Shown here piece after piece: positions 8,938 through 18,558 of a DNA stretch of 64,000 bases (its first letter is position 1; each line of letters opens with the position of its first letter). The stretch lies in NCBI GenBank assembly GCA_023140195.1, contig JAGLME010000020.1, forward strand, positions 1 to 64,000, read 5' to 3'. The notes beneath the pieces are model-generated. The model did not search any database, was not told the origin of the DNA, and was given only the letters and a program-made list of their open reading frames with translations. A program made the position numbers and the translations under genes. This stretch comes from Thermoplasmata archaeon (lineage in GTDB: Archaea; Thermoplasmatota; Thermoplasmata; RBG-16-68-12; SOIM01).

Positions 8938-11900
8938 TTCTCTTCTATTTCTTCTGGATTGGGCTGTGAACCGTTTTTCCCATTCCTTTTCCCTTTCTTC
9001 CCATTCTTCCGCCCGTTCTTCTTTGACTTGTTATTAGAGTTACCCTTCTGTCTCTCATCTAGGAGCGTCTTAATCCTCTTCGGTCCTGTTCTCCAGAATC
9101 CCTTCTCGTAGGTCCCCTTGACGAACGCTCCCAGCATTTCCGGCAGGCCCTTGAACGCGCCAACCGTACCGTCCCAGTCCTCGATCTCCGGATATCTCTC
9201 TTCAACATCTAGGATCAGCTTGCTTACCTCTTCGGACATGTCCTCTGGCTCCTCGCCCCTTACCACGATGGCAACCGTGACGTACTCCCCCCTGTCCAAG
9301 AAGATCTTTCGCTCACCCAAATCCATCTTCTTGAGCCCTCCTCCTTCCCCGTAGGTGAACGTTTCCCTGGTAAACTCCAGGATTGCTGTGAGCATTCCGC
9401 TCAGAATGTCGTGATCGACCGTTATCTTCAACCTTCTCGTGTGATGTTCTATGAGCATCCCGTTCCTGTGTATCAGGAACAGATCCTCGATTATCATGGG
9501 TTTCTTGAAGAGGAGGTATCCTCCCGAACCGATCGCCATGACTATTCCTGTAAGCAGAATGACAAGAAGTAGCCAATTGGACGAAAGCCAGTCGGTTGGC
9601 TCATTGTCTTTTATGACCACTAGGACGTATGTGGTCGTGTTCGACACCCCATCACTTACCGTTATCGTGATATTGTCCCTGTCCACTCCTTCAGGGTATC
9701 CGAAGAACAGTATCATGGAATCGGCATACACGTACTGAGAGTCCACGCTGACATTCAGCTCCGAGATGTCGTTGTCCACATCACTCAGGTAGTTCGTGAG
9801 GTCCAGCGTCCATTCCCTGTAGACGACGTATTGATTGGGTATGGGGGCGATCTCTGGAGCATCGTTGATGGGCCTGACGTCCACCTGTATGGTATCTTCC
9901 ACAAGACCACCATAGAGATCGATGGCTCTGAAGGTAACATACTCGGTGCCGAACCAGTTCAGTGGTGCGGCGATTGTCACTGAGTGGTTCACATCAATCG
10001 TGACCACAATGGTCTCCTGCCCTGAGACGAAGAACAAGGTGTCGTTGTCGGCGTCCATGAAGTACTCGTCAAGGTCAAACGCATACTCGATCTGGAAATC
10101 CTCGTCGAATGTCAGATCCGGGAGCTTCTTCAAGACCGAGGGAGGGAAGTTATCGGTAACTGAGACTGTGACGACCAGGAACGAGGAGTCGGTACCATCT
10201 GATACGAACAAGGTCAAGGGAACAGTATACGGATATGGGCTCCCGCCCCAGATTTCGGGATACAGAAGCGTAATCACCATTCCGTTGACCGTGACATTGC
10301 TCGGATTGTTAGTCCAGACCGTGAGCTCATCCAGGTCGTTGTCCACATCAGTGATGTACGGGAAGAGGTCGAATGTGAATGGGAAGTCATAGTGGATGAC
10401 GAACGGCGGAACGTTCGATATCTCGGGAGGGTCATTCACTCCGATCACTTGGACCATGATGGTGTCCTCCGCGATCCCTCCAATGGGGTCGACAGCCCTG
10501 AAAGTGACGTTCTCAAAACCCGTCCATTGGTCCATTGCAGTTATGTCCACAACGTGATCTCCATCTATTTCGATTGTTAAGTGTGCGTAACCAAACGAGT
10601 AGAAGAGGCTGTCCGCGTCCGGGTCCACTATGTAGTCGTCTAGGTCGAAGACTCCTTCTAAAGTCTCCCCCTCGTTGATGACGATATCTGGAAGCAGTTT
10701 GACCAGGGTGGGCGGGTAGTTTGCAGATACCCTCACCGAGATGAGGTCGCTATCCGATCCTCCGGCTCCATCCATCACGGTAATCCTCACGTAGGCCGTC
10801 TGTCCCACCATACTCTGTGGATACGAGAAGGTGACATTGAGCCCATTCACGGTTGTGTTTGTCAAGTCATCTGTTATTAGAGAGAAGTCCGAAGCGTCAT
10901 TGTCGATGTCAGTTATGTATGGTGAATAGTCGAACACGTATTGTTCGTCATATCGCACGAACAGATCTGGAGAACTTGAGAAGACAGGATAGTCGTTCAC
11001 TGGCGTGATATTGATCCAGATCGGTTGAACATCCTTGAATCCCAAGCTGTTGATCAGCTCCAATGTCGGTTGATCGCTGCCGTACGCGTCCTGAACTGTT
11101 GTGAAAACCAGTATGTGATTTCCTGCTATGCTCGTCCCCGAAACAGTGTAAAGGCTGGAATCGTAATCCTTCACATTCCACATCAGTGTGCCAAGCCCCT
11201 CGTTGGGATCGCTGGCAAAACCCGATAGGTCCAGGCTCCAGCTTCCGTAATCCTCCGGCCGTTCTTGGGAAGGAACCGTTCCCTGGATTACGGGTGACAA
11301 TTGATACTCGACGACATCCACGGTCGCTGAGCCGGTGCCGCTTCCATGGGTTGCGTTCACCCATCCTCCCAGCTTGGGTGTGGATTGTGCTTGGAGAGTT
11401 GCGGAAGTGGCGGTTGCCTGGACGATATTGCCCACGTCGGTAGTCCATATGGTGGTCACCAGACTGGCTCGGTTCCCGTCAGAATCGAATCCTTGGACCG
11501 TGAAGTTCTGCTCTTCTCCGATGCCTACCTCAGCGTAGGATGGCGTGATCTGAACACCGGCCACTTGTCCCGCAGATACCGAGAACGTTGCCGTACTATT
11601 GACATGGCCGAGTCCGTCATCTGCCACGATCCTGCCATTGCCAACCGTGGTCGGATCGAACAAGGCGGATTCGCTCGGGCCTGGTGGTATGACACCTATT
11701 CCCCCGATTACAGACCAGTTGACAGAGACACTGCCGATTGTGTTTCCATGTTTGTCCTTCCCGCATGCTGTGAACAAGAAAGTGTCATCGGTCGTGAGAG
11801 AGCCTGGGTCATACGGGGTGACTGCGATGTCTACCGAGGCTCCTGGGATTACTGTGATGGGACTTGTGACATTGACGTTGCCCATTCCATCGTCGGCGAT

Positions 11901-14900
11901 CACCCTGGCGGTACCCGGTGTGGTGGGAGTGAGGTTAGTCATGGAACTGGGTCCGGGCCCTATCACTCCTATACCGCTCGTCAAGCTCCAGTTCACGATT
12001 GCTTGAGCAATCAGGTTCCCGTCGCCATCGACCCCGTAGGCGCTGAATGCTACATTGTTGTTGGTCGTTATCGTTCCCACTTGCCACGGCGTGATGCCAA
12101 TCGAGACCATCTGGCCCGTCCCAACAGTGACCGTTGTGAAGTTGGAGATGGTGTCGTCCGAATTGTTGCAGTAGACCCTCCATGTCCCTGCTGAACCGGG
12201 GTTGTAGAGGCCATTCACGTTCACCGTACCCTTCGGATCGGTCGTCGACCAGAACTGCTGGAAGGCCACAACCTTATCGTATCTGTCCCTCCCGGTTGCA
12301 TCTAGGTCCACCACGTCATCCGCCGTTCCGCTCCAAGTGGATATCGACATATCGATGCGGTCCAGCGGTTCAAGGTGGATGTAGGTCAGGTTCATGTGGT
12401 ACAGAAGCGGAGACGTGACATTGGACAGTGTGGAGAGTTCGGCCTTCACCCTTATGTCTGGAATCGCGACGCTGCTCATGTTGAAACCCGGGCTCATCTC
12501 CTGCCAGATCGTGCCGTTATTCGTGCTGTAGTAGTACTTGATATCATTCCCTGGTTGCATGGATGCGGAGGTGTTGAACACTCCCCATTCGATCATGTCC
12601 GGTGAAGAGAACTCGTTCGCCTGGACCATTCCCCATGTCGCGTAACTGCTGTACTCAATACTGACGTCCTCTAGCTCAGGCGTCAAGAAAGAATCCGTTG
12701 TGCTAAGTATCACTTTGTACTGGATGTGGCTTGAGGCCCGATGCGATATCGACTCACCCGTGCTTATCGAATAAGGGGGAGACCAAGGTGTCCAGCTCCC
12801 GTCCGGAACAGGAGTGTCCCCAACTCTGGTCATTATCTCTGAAGAAGTTCCAGGAGGAAGTGTCTGGTTCCATGAGATGCTCTTCCAGTTCATTGAAAAT
12901 CCTGGGCTGAATACCGGAGAAAGGTACTCTCCCATGAGTGGGTTTGTGATCCTAACGTTGTCGAACCTCGCGGTCGCATTGGATGGTCCGATGTTGTTCG
13001 AGAACAGCGTCAATCCCAGCCGGACTGTGTGATCCAGATCATCAACCAGATAATCGCCTATGTCGATCTCGGTCGAGCTCCAACCCCCCATTATGCCCGT
13101 GTCCAGCGACCAGACCTCTTCATCATCGATGTGAGCGTGCAATGTGGCCCTGTCTATGTTAACCAGACCCTCCATGTAGTAGTCGAATGCCAGCTTGACC
13201 TCCGCCCAACGCACCTGGATCTCAGAGAGGATCGGAGTGTGGTTCTGATGAGATGTGAAGAACTCCACCTTGTACTGCAGGTACCTTCCTGGACTCGAGA
13301 CAATGATTTCTCCATCTTGGTTGGAATAGTTCGAAGTGGGCATCCAGCCCTCCCAGGTTCCTGGGAAGTTGTAGGGATCATCCGTTGAGCCGGTTCTGGT
13401 CTGGACGGTGATTGATGTTGTTCCAGGTGTCGTGGTCTCATTCCACCTTATGTTCTTCCAGACTACATTCTGGCCCGCGTCGTACGCCCTAGATATCATG
13501 TAGCCCGAGGAGGCATATGTCAGGTTAGAATAGGTCACTACCAGTTGAGGGCAGTACTGAGGCATGGCCGTCTCGCTGGAGTGAAACTGCTTGTCGATTA
13601 GGAGTGTGGTATTGTCTATGATGCCGATGATGCCGAAATTATCGTAACTCTTGGTGTGATTGCCAGTGCCCCAGTCCCGGACTGCGTCTGTCAGGTCCCA
13701 ACCCATCCAAATATCGTTTCCGTTTGAGTACCTGACATGCGTGGTCGCTAATAGAGAGGTCCAATTGAAGTCACCGCCAAAGGTGGTCCAAGGATCCTCC
13801 CAAGTGGCATTGAGCTCAGTCCATGGAGTTGTAAGTCTGTAGAACGAGATGTCCCATCCAGGACCCAGGTTCGTGCCCATCCTCAGCCACAAGTACGAAC
13901 TTTCCACCCGTGAATCCGATGGTATGGATGATAGGTTGAACTGCATCAGGATCCTCTTCTCAGATGAGCTACCGGAGGGGCTTAACATCATGAGATTAGG
14001 TTCTGACCCATAGTTCGTTTTCGAATCCGAACCAGCTATTATGTGGGTGTCCTTGCCAGTGAACACACTCTGCACAAGAGTGGTCGTCTCCCTTATGCCA
14101 GATTCGGCTGAAAGGGTCACATTCCCTTCGTCGGAAGTGATGTCGATGTTGGTCTTGTTCAATGCTGCGTTGAAGTCGAATCGACCGGTGTCATGGTATC
14201 CGACGTTCCCTGGCCGAGTGAAGTTCTGGTGGACACTGCCGCTCTCATCTATGGGCTCGATGAAGACGTCCAGCCATATTGAATTGAATTCGACGTACGC
14301 GTAGGGCGGATTGTCAACGTTCTGGAACCGGACCTCAAGCGTTGAGATGGTTGTGTTGCTCCAGGTAGAATGGAAGTGTGTTATATCGAATGACTTGGAG
14401 ATTTCACCGGTCTCCCCGTCCATGGGGACGATGTCCGTTCTCCTGAACACTCCAGTTTCATTCTTGATCATGACCGATGTCTGTGAGTCATATTCGACGG
14501 AGTCAACTCTGTATGTGGCCCAGAGCACTACTCTACCGATCTCGCCCTCTGGCACAAGACCTGGGTCGAATCCCTGCACCAGAATGTACTCGGAGGCCGA
14601 ACTGTCTAGATGATACCATTGCGAGTCCACATTTAGGAGGCTCTCATTTGCAAGGAGTCCTCCGGGCACCGTGGAGCCATCTCCGGTTGCCTGGTCAACG
14701 GTCACTCTCTCATAGAACGATGATATCCCTTGGTTGTTGTCATGCGTGAGCAAGCTGTTCTGGTCCACTGAGGAGTACTGTGATGAGACATTGCCGTTGG
14801 GGCTGTTCTGGTAGATCCAATCGGTGTCCGTAGAGAAGTTCCCGTTGGCGATTGCATTCTTTGTCAGATCTGAGAGCTTCAGCTTCCCATCAACGGTGGC

Positions 14901-15200
14901 AACAGTGTTGTCCAGTGTACCGTTCCTGAAATCTGATTCACTCGTTTGGCCCCAGGTGAGGTTATTCACGGTCAACTTGGCCTCTTGATTCGATAGGTCG
15001 ATGTTGTTGGTGGTGTAGTTGCCGGGGTCGGCGAACTCCCAGACCACGGTGCTGGTGTAGTTGCCGTTGGGTATGAGCCTTGGATCTGCCGATCCTATCC
15101 AGTCCGACCTGTCGAACATGAAAAAGCCGAAGCTTGTCGTGAGGGTGAATACCAGGGCTATCGAGAGAGCCCTTGCTAGTGCGGTCTCTTTCTGAAACAT
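8934..15200 (-). CDS. Giant single-pass surface protein with DNRLRE-like, Ig/cadherin-like domains and cytoplasmic C-terminal domain
   Basis: 2088 residues starting at an ATG with a signal/anchor segment (residues about 9-28). The N-terminal third contains a DNRLRE-like segment (a DTHIIAGSD motif followed by KRILMQFNLSSIP). Repeated beta-sandwich regions follow, then Ig-like repeats with ITPxxVGxIT-type signatures, then tandem cadherin-like repeats marked by DVDNDxSxL. A membrane segment (about residues 1890-1912, NWLLLVILLTGIVMAIG) is followed by a roughly 130-residue cytoplasmic domain opening with EDLFLIHRNGMLIEHH, which looks like a roadblock/longin-type fold (inference), and a Lys/Asn/Gly-rich basic tail. 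The organisation suggests an adhesin that could pass a signal inside. It has its own TATA box at 15258 and no operon partner. Its stop shares CTAG with the convergent gene. Confidence 0.8.
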   Translation of the reverse strand: MFQKETALARALSIALVFTLTTSFGFFMFDRSDWIGSADPRLIPNGNYTSTVVWEFADPGNYTTNNIDLSNQEAKLTVNNLTWGQTSESDFRNGTLDNTVATVDGKLKLSDLTKNAIANGNFSTDTDWIYQNSPNGNVSSQYSSVDQNSLLTHDNNQGISSFYERVTVDQATGDGSTVPGGLLANESLLNVDSQWYHLDSSASEYILVQGFDPGLVPEGEIGRVVLWATYRVDSVEYDSQTSVMIKNETGVFRRTDIVPMDGETGEISKSFDITHFHSTWSNTTISTLEVRFQNVDNPPYAYVEFNSIWLDVFIEPIDESGSVHQNFTRPGNVGYHDTGRFDFNAALNKTNIDITSDEGNVTLSAESGIRETTTLVQSVFTGKDTHIIAGSDSKTNYGSEPNLMMLSPSGSSSEKRILMQFNLSSIPSDSRVESSYLWLRMGTNLGPGWDISFYRLTTPWTELNATWEDPWTTFGGDFNWTSLLATTHVRYSNGNDIWMGWDLTDAVRDWGTGNHTKSYDNFGIIGIIDNTTLLIDKQFHSSETAMPQYCPQLVVTYSNLTYASSGYMISRAYDAGQNVVWKNIRWNETTTPGTTSITVQTRTGSTDDPYNFPGTWEGWMPTSNYSNQDGEIIVSSPGRYLQYKVEFFTSHQNHTPILSEIQVRWAEVKLAFDYYMEGLVNIDRATLHAHIDDEEVWSLDTGIMGGWSSTEIDIGDYLVDDLDHTVRLGLTLFSNNIGPSNATARFDNVRITNPLMGEYLSPVFSPGFSMNWKSISWNQTLPPGTSSEIMTRVGDTPVPDGSWTPWSPPYSISTGESISHRASSHIQYKVILSTTDSFLTPELEDVSIEYSSYATWGMVQANEFSSPDMIEWGVFNTSASMQPGNDIKYYYSTNNGTIWQEMSPGFNMSSVAIPDIRVKAELSTLSNVTSPLLYHMNLTYIHLEPLDRIDMSISTWSGTADDVVDLDATGRDRYDKVVAFQQFWSTTDPKGTVNVNGLYNPGSAGTWRVYCNNSDDTISNFTTVTVGTGQMVSIGITPWQVGTITTNNNVAFSAYGVDGDGNLIAQAIVNWSLTSGIGVIGPGPSSMTNLTPTTPGTARVIADDGMGNVNVTSPITVIPGASVDIAVTPYDPGSLTTDDTFLFTACGKDKHGNTIGSVSVNWSVIGGIGVIPPGPSESALFDPTTVGNGRIVADDGLGHVNSTATFSVSAGQVAGVQITPSYAEVGIGEEQNFTVQGFDSDGNRASLVTTIWTTDVGNIVQATATSATLQAQSTPKLGGWVNATHGSGTGSATVDVVEYQLSPVIQGTVPSQERPEDYGSWSLDLSGFASDPNEGLGTLMWNVKDYDSSLYTVSGTSIAGNHILVFTTVQDAYGSDQPTLELINSLGFKDVQPIWINITPVNDYPVFSSSPDLFVRYDEQYVFDYSPYITDIDNDASDFSLITDDLTNTTVNGLNVTFSYPQSMVGQTAYVRITVMDGAGGSDSDLISVRVSANYPPTLVKLLPDIVINEGETLEGVFDLDDYIVDPDADSLFYSFGYAHLTIEIDGDHVVDITAMDQWTGFENVTFRAVDPIGGIAEDTIMVQVIGVNDPPEISNVPPFVIHYDFPFTFDLFPYITDVDNDLDELTVWTNNPSNVTVNGMVITLLYPEIWGGSPYPYTVPLTLFVSDGTDSSFLVVTVSVTDNFPPSVLKKLPDLTFDEDFQIEYAFDLDEYFMDADNDTLFFVSGQETIVVTIDVNHSVTIAAPLNWFGTEYVTFRAIDLYGGLVEDTIQVDVRPINDAPEIAPIPNQYVVYREWTLDLTNYLSDVDNDISELNVSVDSQYVYADSMILFFGYPEGVDRDNITITVSDGVSNTTTYVLVVIKDNEPTDWLSSNWLLLVILLTGIVMAIGSGGYLLFKKPMIIEDLFLIHRNGMLIEHHTRRLKITVDHDILSGMLTAILEFTRETFTYGEGGGLKKMDLGERKIFLDRGEYVTVAIVVRGEEPEDMSEEVSKLILDVEERYPEIEDWDGTVGAFKGLPEMLGAFVKGTYEKGFWRTGPKRIKTLLDERQKGNSNNKSKKNGRKNGKKGKRNGKNGSQPNPEEIEEN

Positions 15201-15586
15201 GATAAAGACCTACGCCTTGTGAGGTCTATCTGAAAGACTGTTGGTTATTTGGGTGTGGATATATAAGGAACTGACCGTCTAGATATCGAAGGTGATTATC
15301 ACAGTCGGTATCGGCCTTCATCAATGAATTGCTTAAAAGGGACTGGATGTCCCTCGGCAGTAACGGTACGAATCATGGTACGCTATGCGACCTCCTCGTC
15401 CTGACCCTTGCCGAGGGATTGTTGGATACCGGGGTTGGGCTCTTATCATTGAACCGCGTCACGCGGAGATCAAAGAGGGACCCATTGTACGGTACCCTCT
15501 CCAGCTTGCTCCACAGTTCATGAATCCCTGTGGTCTTCGACTGGAGCAGAAGAGCATCTGCTTAACAAGGATAAAAGGATTGCTGT
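15201..15586. other. 386-bp intergenic region with a strong inverted repeat; possible structured RNA
   Basis: No convincing protein gene is visible. The region holds the adhesin promoter (15258-15268), a TATA-like gcttaaaagg at 15331, and a perfect 10-bp inverted repeat tccctcggca (15350-15359) / tgccgaggga (15409-15418), extendable by G-U pairs, around a roughly 50-nt internal segment. A small hairpin ccgcg-tca-cgcgg lies further right (about 15457-15469). I do not recognise RNase P, SRP or a known riboswitch. A non-coding RNA is possible but unproven, and its strand is undetermined. Confidence 0.3.
15258..15268 (-). promoter_or_regulatory. TATA box for the giant adhesin-like gene
   Basis: On the minus strand the sequence reads cttatatatcc, a strong archaeal TATA element about 60 bp upstream of the ATG at 15200. 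This implies a leader of about 35 nt. Confidence 0.6.
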
Positions 15587-16465
15587 TCAGGCCGTGTCTA
15601 TGCTGAGGAGTTCGATCTGGAAGTAGAGTGTGAGTCCATATAGATCATGATCCGGCTTTTCGAAGTATCCCCGACTGGGCGGTACGACCTCGACCTTCGT
15701 CTCTCCGGTCTTCATGCCCACCAAGCCATCCGAGAATCCCGAAATCACACCTATGTAGGTTCCATCCGCGTTTTCTGGGTCAACCGCAACCAACAGGGGG
15801 GTTCTTGCTTCCCAGTAAGAGCTATCATGTACATTAGCAGTATCTTTCACCCACAGGATGTAGTCGCACGTGACCTTGTCAGCCTGCACAACCGTTCTGG
15901 TGCTCAAGCCCACCACATCCACTGTCAGATTGAGGAAGTCGCTTGCTGTGGAATCTGCCCGGGATGTCGCAAAGACCTTGAAGTTGTATGAGTCCAGGGG
16001 AGTATTCACAGGCACGTTGACGCGAATGATGTTGATGCTCTGCTGACCGGATGTCAGACCGACTGTCTGGGTGTCATAGGTGACCTGCAAGAGCGTTGAA
16101 ACGTCCGAACTGAACTCGAAGTTATCGGCCACCGTGGACAGGCTCGTCATCTGCACACCCCACTCGGTATATCCTCCAGGTTCGGCTCGATGAGTGTTCG
16201 GGCCTGGGTCTATCTTGAGGAGTATGCCGTATCTCTTGTCCGTCTCCCCGTTCTCCTCGTTGAACACGAACGAAGGCTGAATAATGTAAATGGCCAGAAC
16301 AATGACTATGACCAAAATGGCGATGATCCCCAGAACGCTGATCCTGCCTTCTCTGAACCATTTCCCGCAGTTGGGACATCTCCAGGAGTTATCATACACC
16401 GGTTTCCCGCAGTAGAAGCACTCCACGGTATCTTCATCGTACTCTACCTTCCTTCTCTTGGCCAT
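15587..16465 (-). CDS. Membrane-anchored zinc-ribbon protein with FKBP-like C-terminus
   Basis: 292 residues from the ATG at 16465; an upstream frame to 16510 lacks a better start. An N-terminal CFYCG-CPNCG zinc ribbon (residues about 15-35) is cytoplasmic. One membrane segment (about 43-62, rich in Ile and Val) follows, then an extracellular domain. The last 80 residues (GFSDGLVGMKTGETKVEVVPP then HDLYGLTLYF) resemble the C-terminal half of an FKBP-type prolyl isomerase, but the first half of that fold is not evident, so catalysis is doubtful. It is divergent from the HisA-like gene. A membrane FKBP with a better match lies at 21329. Function unassigned. Confidence 0.6.
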   Translation of the reverse strand: MAKRRKVEYDEDTVECFYCGKPVYDNSWRCPNCGKWFREGRISVLGIIAILVIVIVLAIYIIQPSFVFNEENGETDKRYGILLKIDPGPNTHRAEPGGYTEWGVQMTSLSTVADNFEFSSDVSTLLQVTYDTQTVGLTSGQQSINIIRVNVPVNTPLDSYNFKVFATSRADSTASDFLNLTVDVVGLSTRTVVQADKVTCDYILWVKDTANVHDSSYWEARTPLLVAVDPENADGTYIGVISGFSDGLVGMKTGETKVEVVPPSRGYFEKPDHDLYGLTLYFQIELLSIDTA

Positions 16466-16544
16466 GTGAACCCTGACTATCGTTTCTCGAATATTAACCT
16501 TGCGCACCAAATACTTTATCTATTCTACTATCATCTGAATTCAA

Positions 16545-17174
16545 GTGTCTGAAATCGAAGTACTGCCACGCATTCTAATCCTTGACAGGGAGGCCGTCTA
16601 TGAGGGCCCTGACGGGTATCTCCCCTTGAATGTGGATGCTCATGAAGCGGTAGGCAAGCTCCTCGCCGATTACGAGAGAGCCCTTATTGTGGACATGAAC
16701 GGAGTTCGTAACAACAGACCAAAGCTCGACTTCATAAGGGACTTCGAGAAGAAGTCCATTTGGGTTGATGGTGGCGCCCGCATGGCGGACAATGCCATCG
16801 ACCTTTTCATCGCAGGTGCGGAGAAGGTGGTGCTGAGAACCGAGATCTTGGTCTCGATGGATGAGCTCAGAAAGGCCCATGAGCTTTCGGACCAGTTGAT
16901 TTTCGAGCTGGATCTGGCAGACGGCAGAACCATCAATGGTACACCGGAGTTCCAGGAACGGCGCCCGGAAGACCTCATGAAGGACGTTGCACTCATCGGA
17001 CTGAAGTCCTGTCTGTATCTTGACAAGAACGGGAACGTTCCGAGTCCAAGCATACTGCACGGGCTTCCAGATGACTTCGAGCTCTACGTCGGCATGCTTC
17101 ATCAATCAGATTCAGCAAGGTTCGAGGATTCAGGTATCAAGGGCATAATCGTGGACGCCAAGGAGCTGGTCTAG
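16545..17174 (+). CDS. HisA-like TIM-barrel protein (COG1411-type, archaeal)
   Basis: 209 residues, GTG start. The pattern ILILDREAVYEG at the N-terminus, IWVDGGARMADNA mid-protein and GIKGIIVDAKEL at the end follows the phosphate-binding beta-alpha barrel of ProFAR isomerase HisA. It is shorter than true HisA (about 240 residues) and no his genes are nearby. It fits the archaeal family of uncharacterised HisA relatives, so a role in histidine synthesis is not assumed. It overlaps the next gene by 1 nt (TAGTG), indicating co-transcription and coupled translation. Confidence 0.7.
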   Translation: MSEIEVLPRILILDREAVYEGPDGYLPLNVDAHEAVGKLLADYERALIVDMNGVRNNRPKLDFIRDFEKKSIWVDGGARMADNAIDLFIAGAEKVVLRTEILVSMDELRKAHELSDQLIFELDLADGRTINGTPEFQERRPEDLMKDVALIGLKSCLYLDKNGNVPSPSILHGLPDDFELYVGMLHQSDSARFEDSGIKGIIVDAKELV

Positions 17175-17653
17175 TGGAGGAGCTCAAAAGGGCAATCGCC
17201 TTGCTCTTCAAGAGAAAAGGCGGTTCCCAGATGACCGAGAAGGAGTTCGTTTTCTCTGCATCCATGGATCTGAGGTGGCTTCCCCCAAAGGACTCGCAGA
17301 AGCTTCTCGATGTTGCTCTTTCAAGGGGCGTTGTCACCTTGGAGGATGGGCAGGTTTCTCCCGCTTTTGAGATCGATGGCGTAGAAGTTCCTCTGGACTT
17401 CTCCCCGAACCGTTCAGTTCTTGAAATGCCGGCCGAGGAGGACATGTTCTCCAAGATCCTGAACCACATCATGACCAAGCTGGATATGGATAAGAAGGAT
17501 GCCATTTCCCGAATAAACGCGATCCAAGAACAGATGGAAGTGGAGATCGAGGTCGCCGCCTTGCTGGCCGGGGAGGAACTGGACATCGATATGAGCAGGT
17601 TCATGAAAGGGGTGGAAAAGGAGATCCTGAACAGAATTAGGGCACAGGCCTAG
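17174..17653 (+). CDS. DUF2240-like archaeal protein
   Basis: 159 residues; the GTG start overlaps the stop of the HisA-like gene. The N-terminal half (MTEKEFVFSASMDLRWLPP, then LLDVALSRGVV) looks like a winged-helix module, followed by a helical region rich in Ile, Met and Glu (about residues 95-159). This architecture matches the conserved euryarchaeal DUF2240/COG3612 family of unknown function, from memory. Its TAG is shared, as CTAG, with the convergent small membrane gene. Confidence 0.6.
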   Translation: MEELKRAIALLFKRKGGSQMTEKEFVFSASMDLRWLPPKDSQKLLDVALSRGVVTLEDGQVSPAFEIDGVEVPLDFSPNRSVLEMPAEEDMFSKILNHIMTKLDMDKKDAISRINAIQEQMEVEIEVAALLAGEELDIDMSRFMKGVEKEILNRIRAQA

Positions 17654-17886
17654 TTGTCTTCTGTCGATTCTTCTTCTTCGTCCTCGCGGGGACGCAAGAA
17701 CAGATGTGGCTTGAACAAGAGTTCTATGGCAATGAAAGCAAAGGCAATGAACGCCACCGAGCAGACCAGCCCCAGGCTGGATTGACCATCAGTGTCTCCC
17801 GCTAGATTGAGGTAAACAAAATAGGCCAGTACCGCGACGATGACCACAACTACTGCAATGAGGATGTATAAGGGAGCTCTCTTCAT
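17650..17886 (-). CDS. Small two-span membrane protein
   Basis: 78 residues with two hydrophobic helices (about 6-26 and 38-58) and an acidic tail (DEEEESTEDN). The ATG overlaps the TGA of the aMBF1 gene (ATGA), so the two are translationally coupled. No family recognised. Confidence 0.6.
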   Translation of the reverse strand: MKRAPLYILIAVVVVIVAVLAYFVYLNLAGDTDGQSSLGLVCSVAFIAFAFIAIELLFKPHLFLRPREDEEEESTEDN

Positions 17887-18365
17887 TCATTTGCCTCTCT
17901 GATGAGGTCCCCTATGGTCAACGCCTTTCCAGCGGTCTTCTTCTCGACCTCTGTTGGTTTCAGCTTCTCTCTCAGCGTAATGCCGAGGGCTCTCTCCAGT
18001 TTGGTCACCAACTTGTCGTCCGGCCGCAGGTCCCCGGTCTCCAGTTTGTTGATGACGCTCCACTTCTCGTTAAGCTGCTTGCCGAATTCCTCCTGGCTGA
18101 TGTCCATTCGCATCCTTGCTTCCCGTATCCTGGTGGAGAAGTCCCTCACTAGGATGTCCACCTCTCTCTCGTAGATGTCCCGGGGTCGGTACCGTTTTCT
18201 CTCCAACCTTTGGAGGACGGGGGATTCCTTCCTTGCCTGCTCCTTGGTGACCGGGGTGCCGAACTTGGCGCAGTTGCTGCAAACGTTGAGGGCCGTTCCT
18301 TCAATGATCACCCTCTTGGTCTTGGGGAATTCAGTGCCACATAGCTCACAAATCAAAGCCAACAC
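17883..18365 (-). CDS. Archaeal multiprotein bridging factor aMBF1
   Basis: 160 residues; GTG (18365) or the TTG one codon later starts the protein. An N-terminal zinc ribbon (CELCG, then CSNCAKFG) is followed by a basic linker and an Xre-type helix-turn-helix (residues about 70-135: ISQEEFGKQLNEKWSVINKLE). This combination defines archaeal MBF1, a DNA- and ribosome-associated factor of general expression. A small two-span membrane gene follows in the same operon, coupled through ATGA. Confidence 0.85.
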   Translation of the reverse strand: MLALICELCGTEFPKTKRVIIEGTALNVCSNCAKFGTPVTKEQARKESPVLQRLERKRYRPRDIYEREVDILVRDFSTRIREARMRMDISQEEFGKQLNEKWSVINKLETGDLRPDDKLVTKLERALGITLREKLKPTEVEKKTAGKALTIGDLIREANE

Positions 18366-18558
18366 CGACAGAAATCATAAACTCTCCCAACTATTTGAAT
18401 AACGCGGACAATTACCCTCTAGGATCTCTACAGAATCTTTGACCTTACCCCACCAGCTGAGAGATTCATCATGGACAAAGCAACCAGCCCCAATATGGAA
18501 TGTTGCTGTATGGTAACGGACGGAAGTCTTGAAGAGGTTGAAGACAATAGGAGAACAT

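Noticed and set aside
11346-12194. A long plus-strand open frame
   Set aside because: It is antisense to Ig-like repeats of the giant adhesin and reads as low-quality sequence rich in Cys, Arg and His.
15587-16465. Active FKBP isomerase
   Set aside because: Only the C-terminal half of an FKBP pattern is visible; the N-terminal strands are missing, so I only call it FKBP-like.
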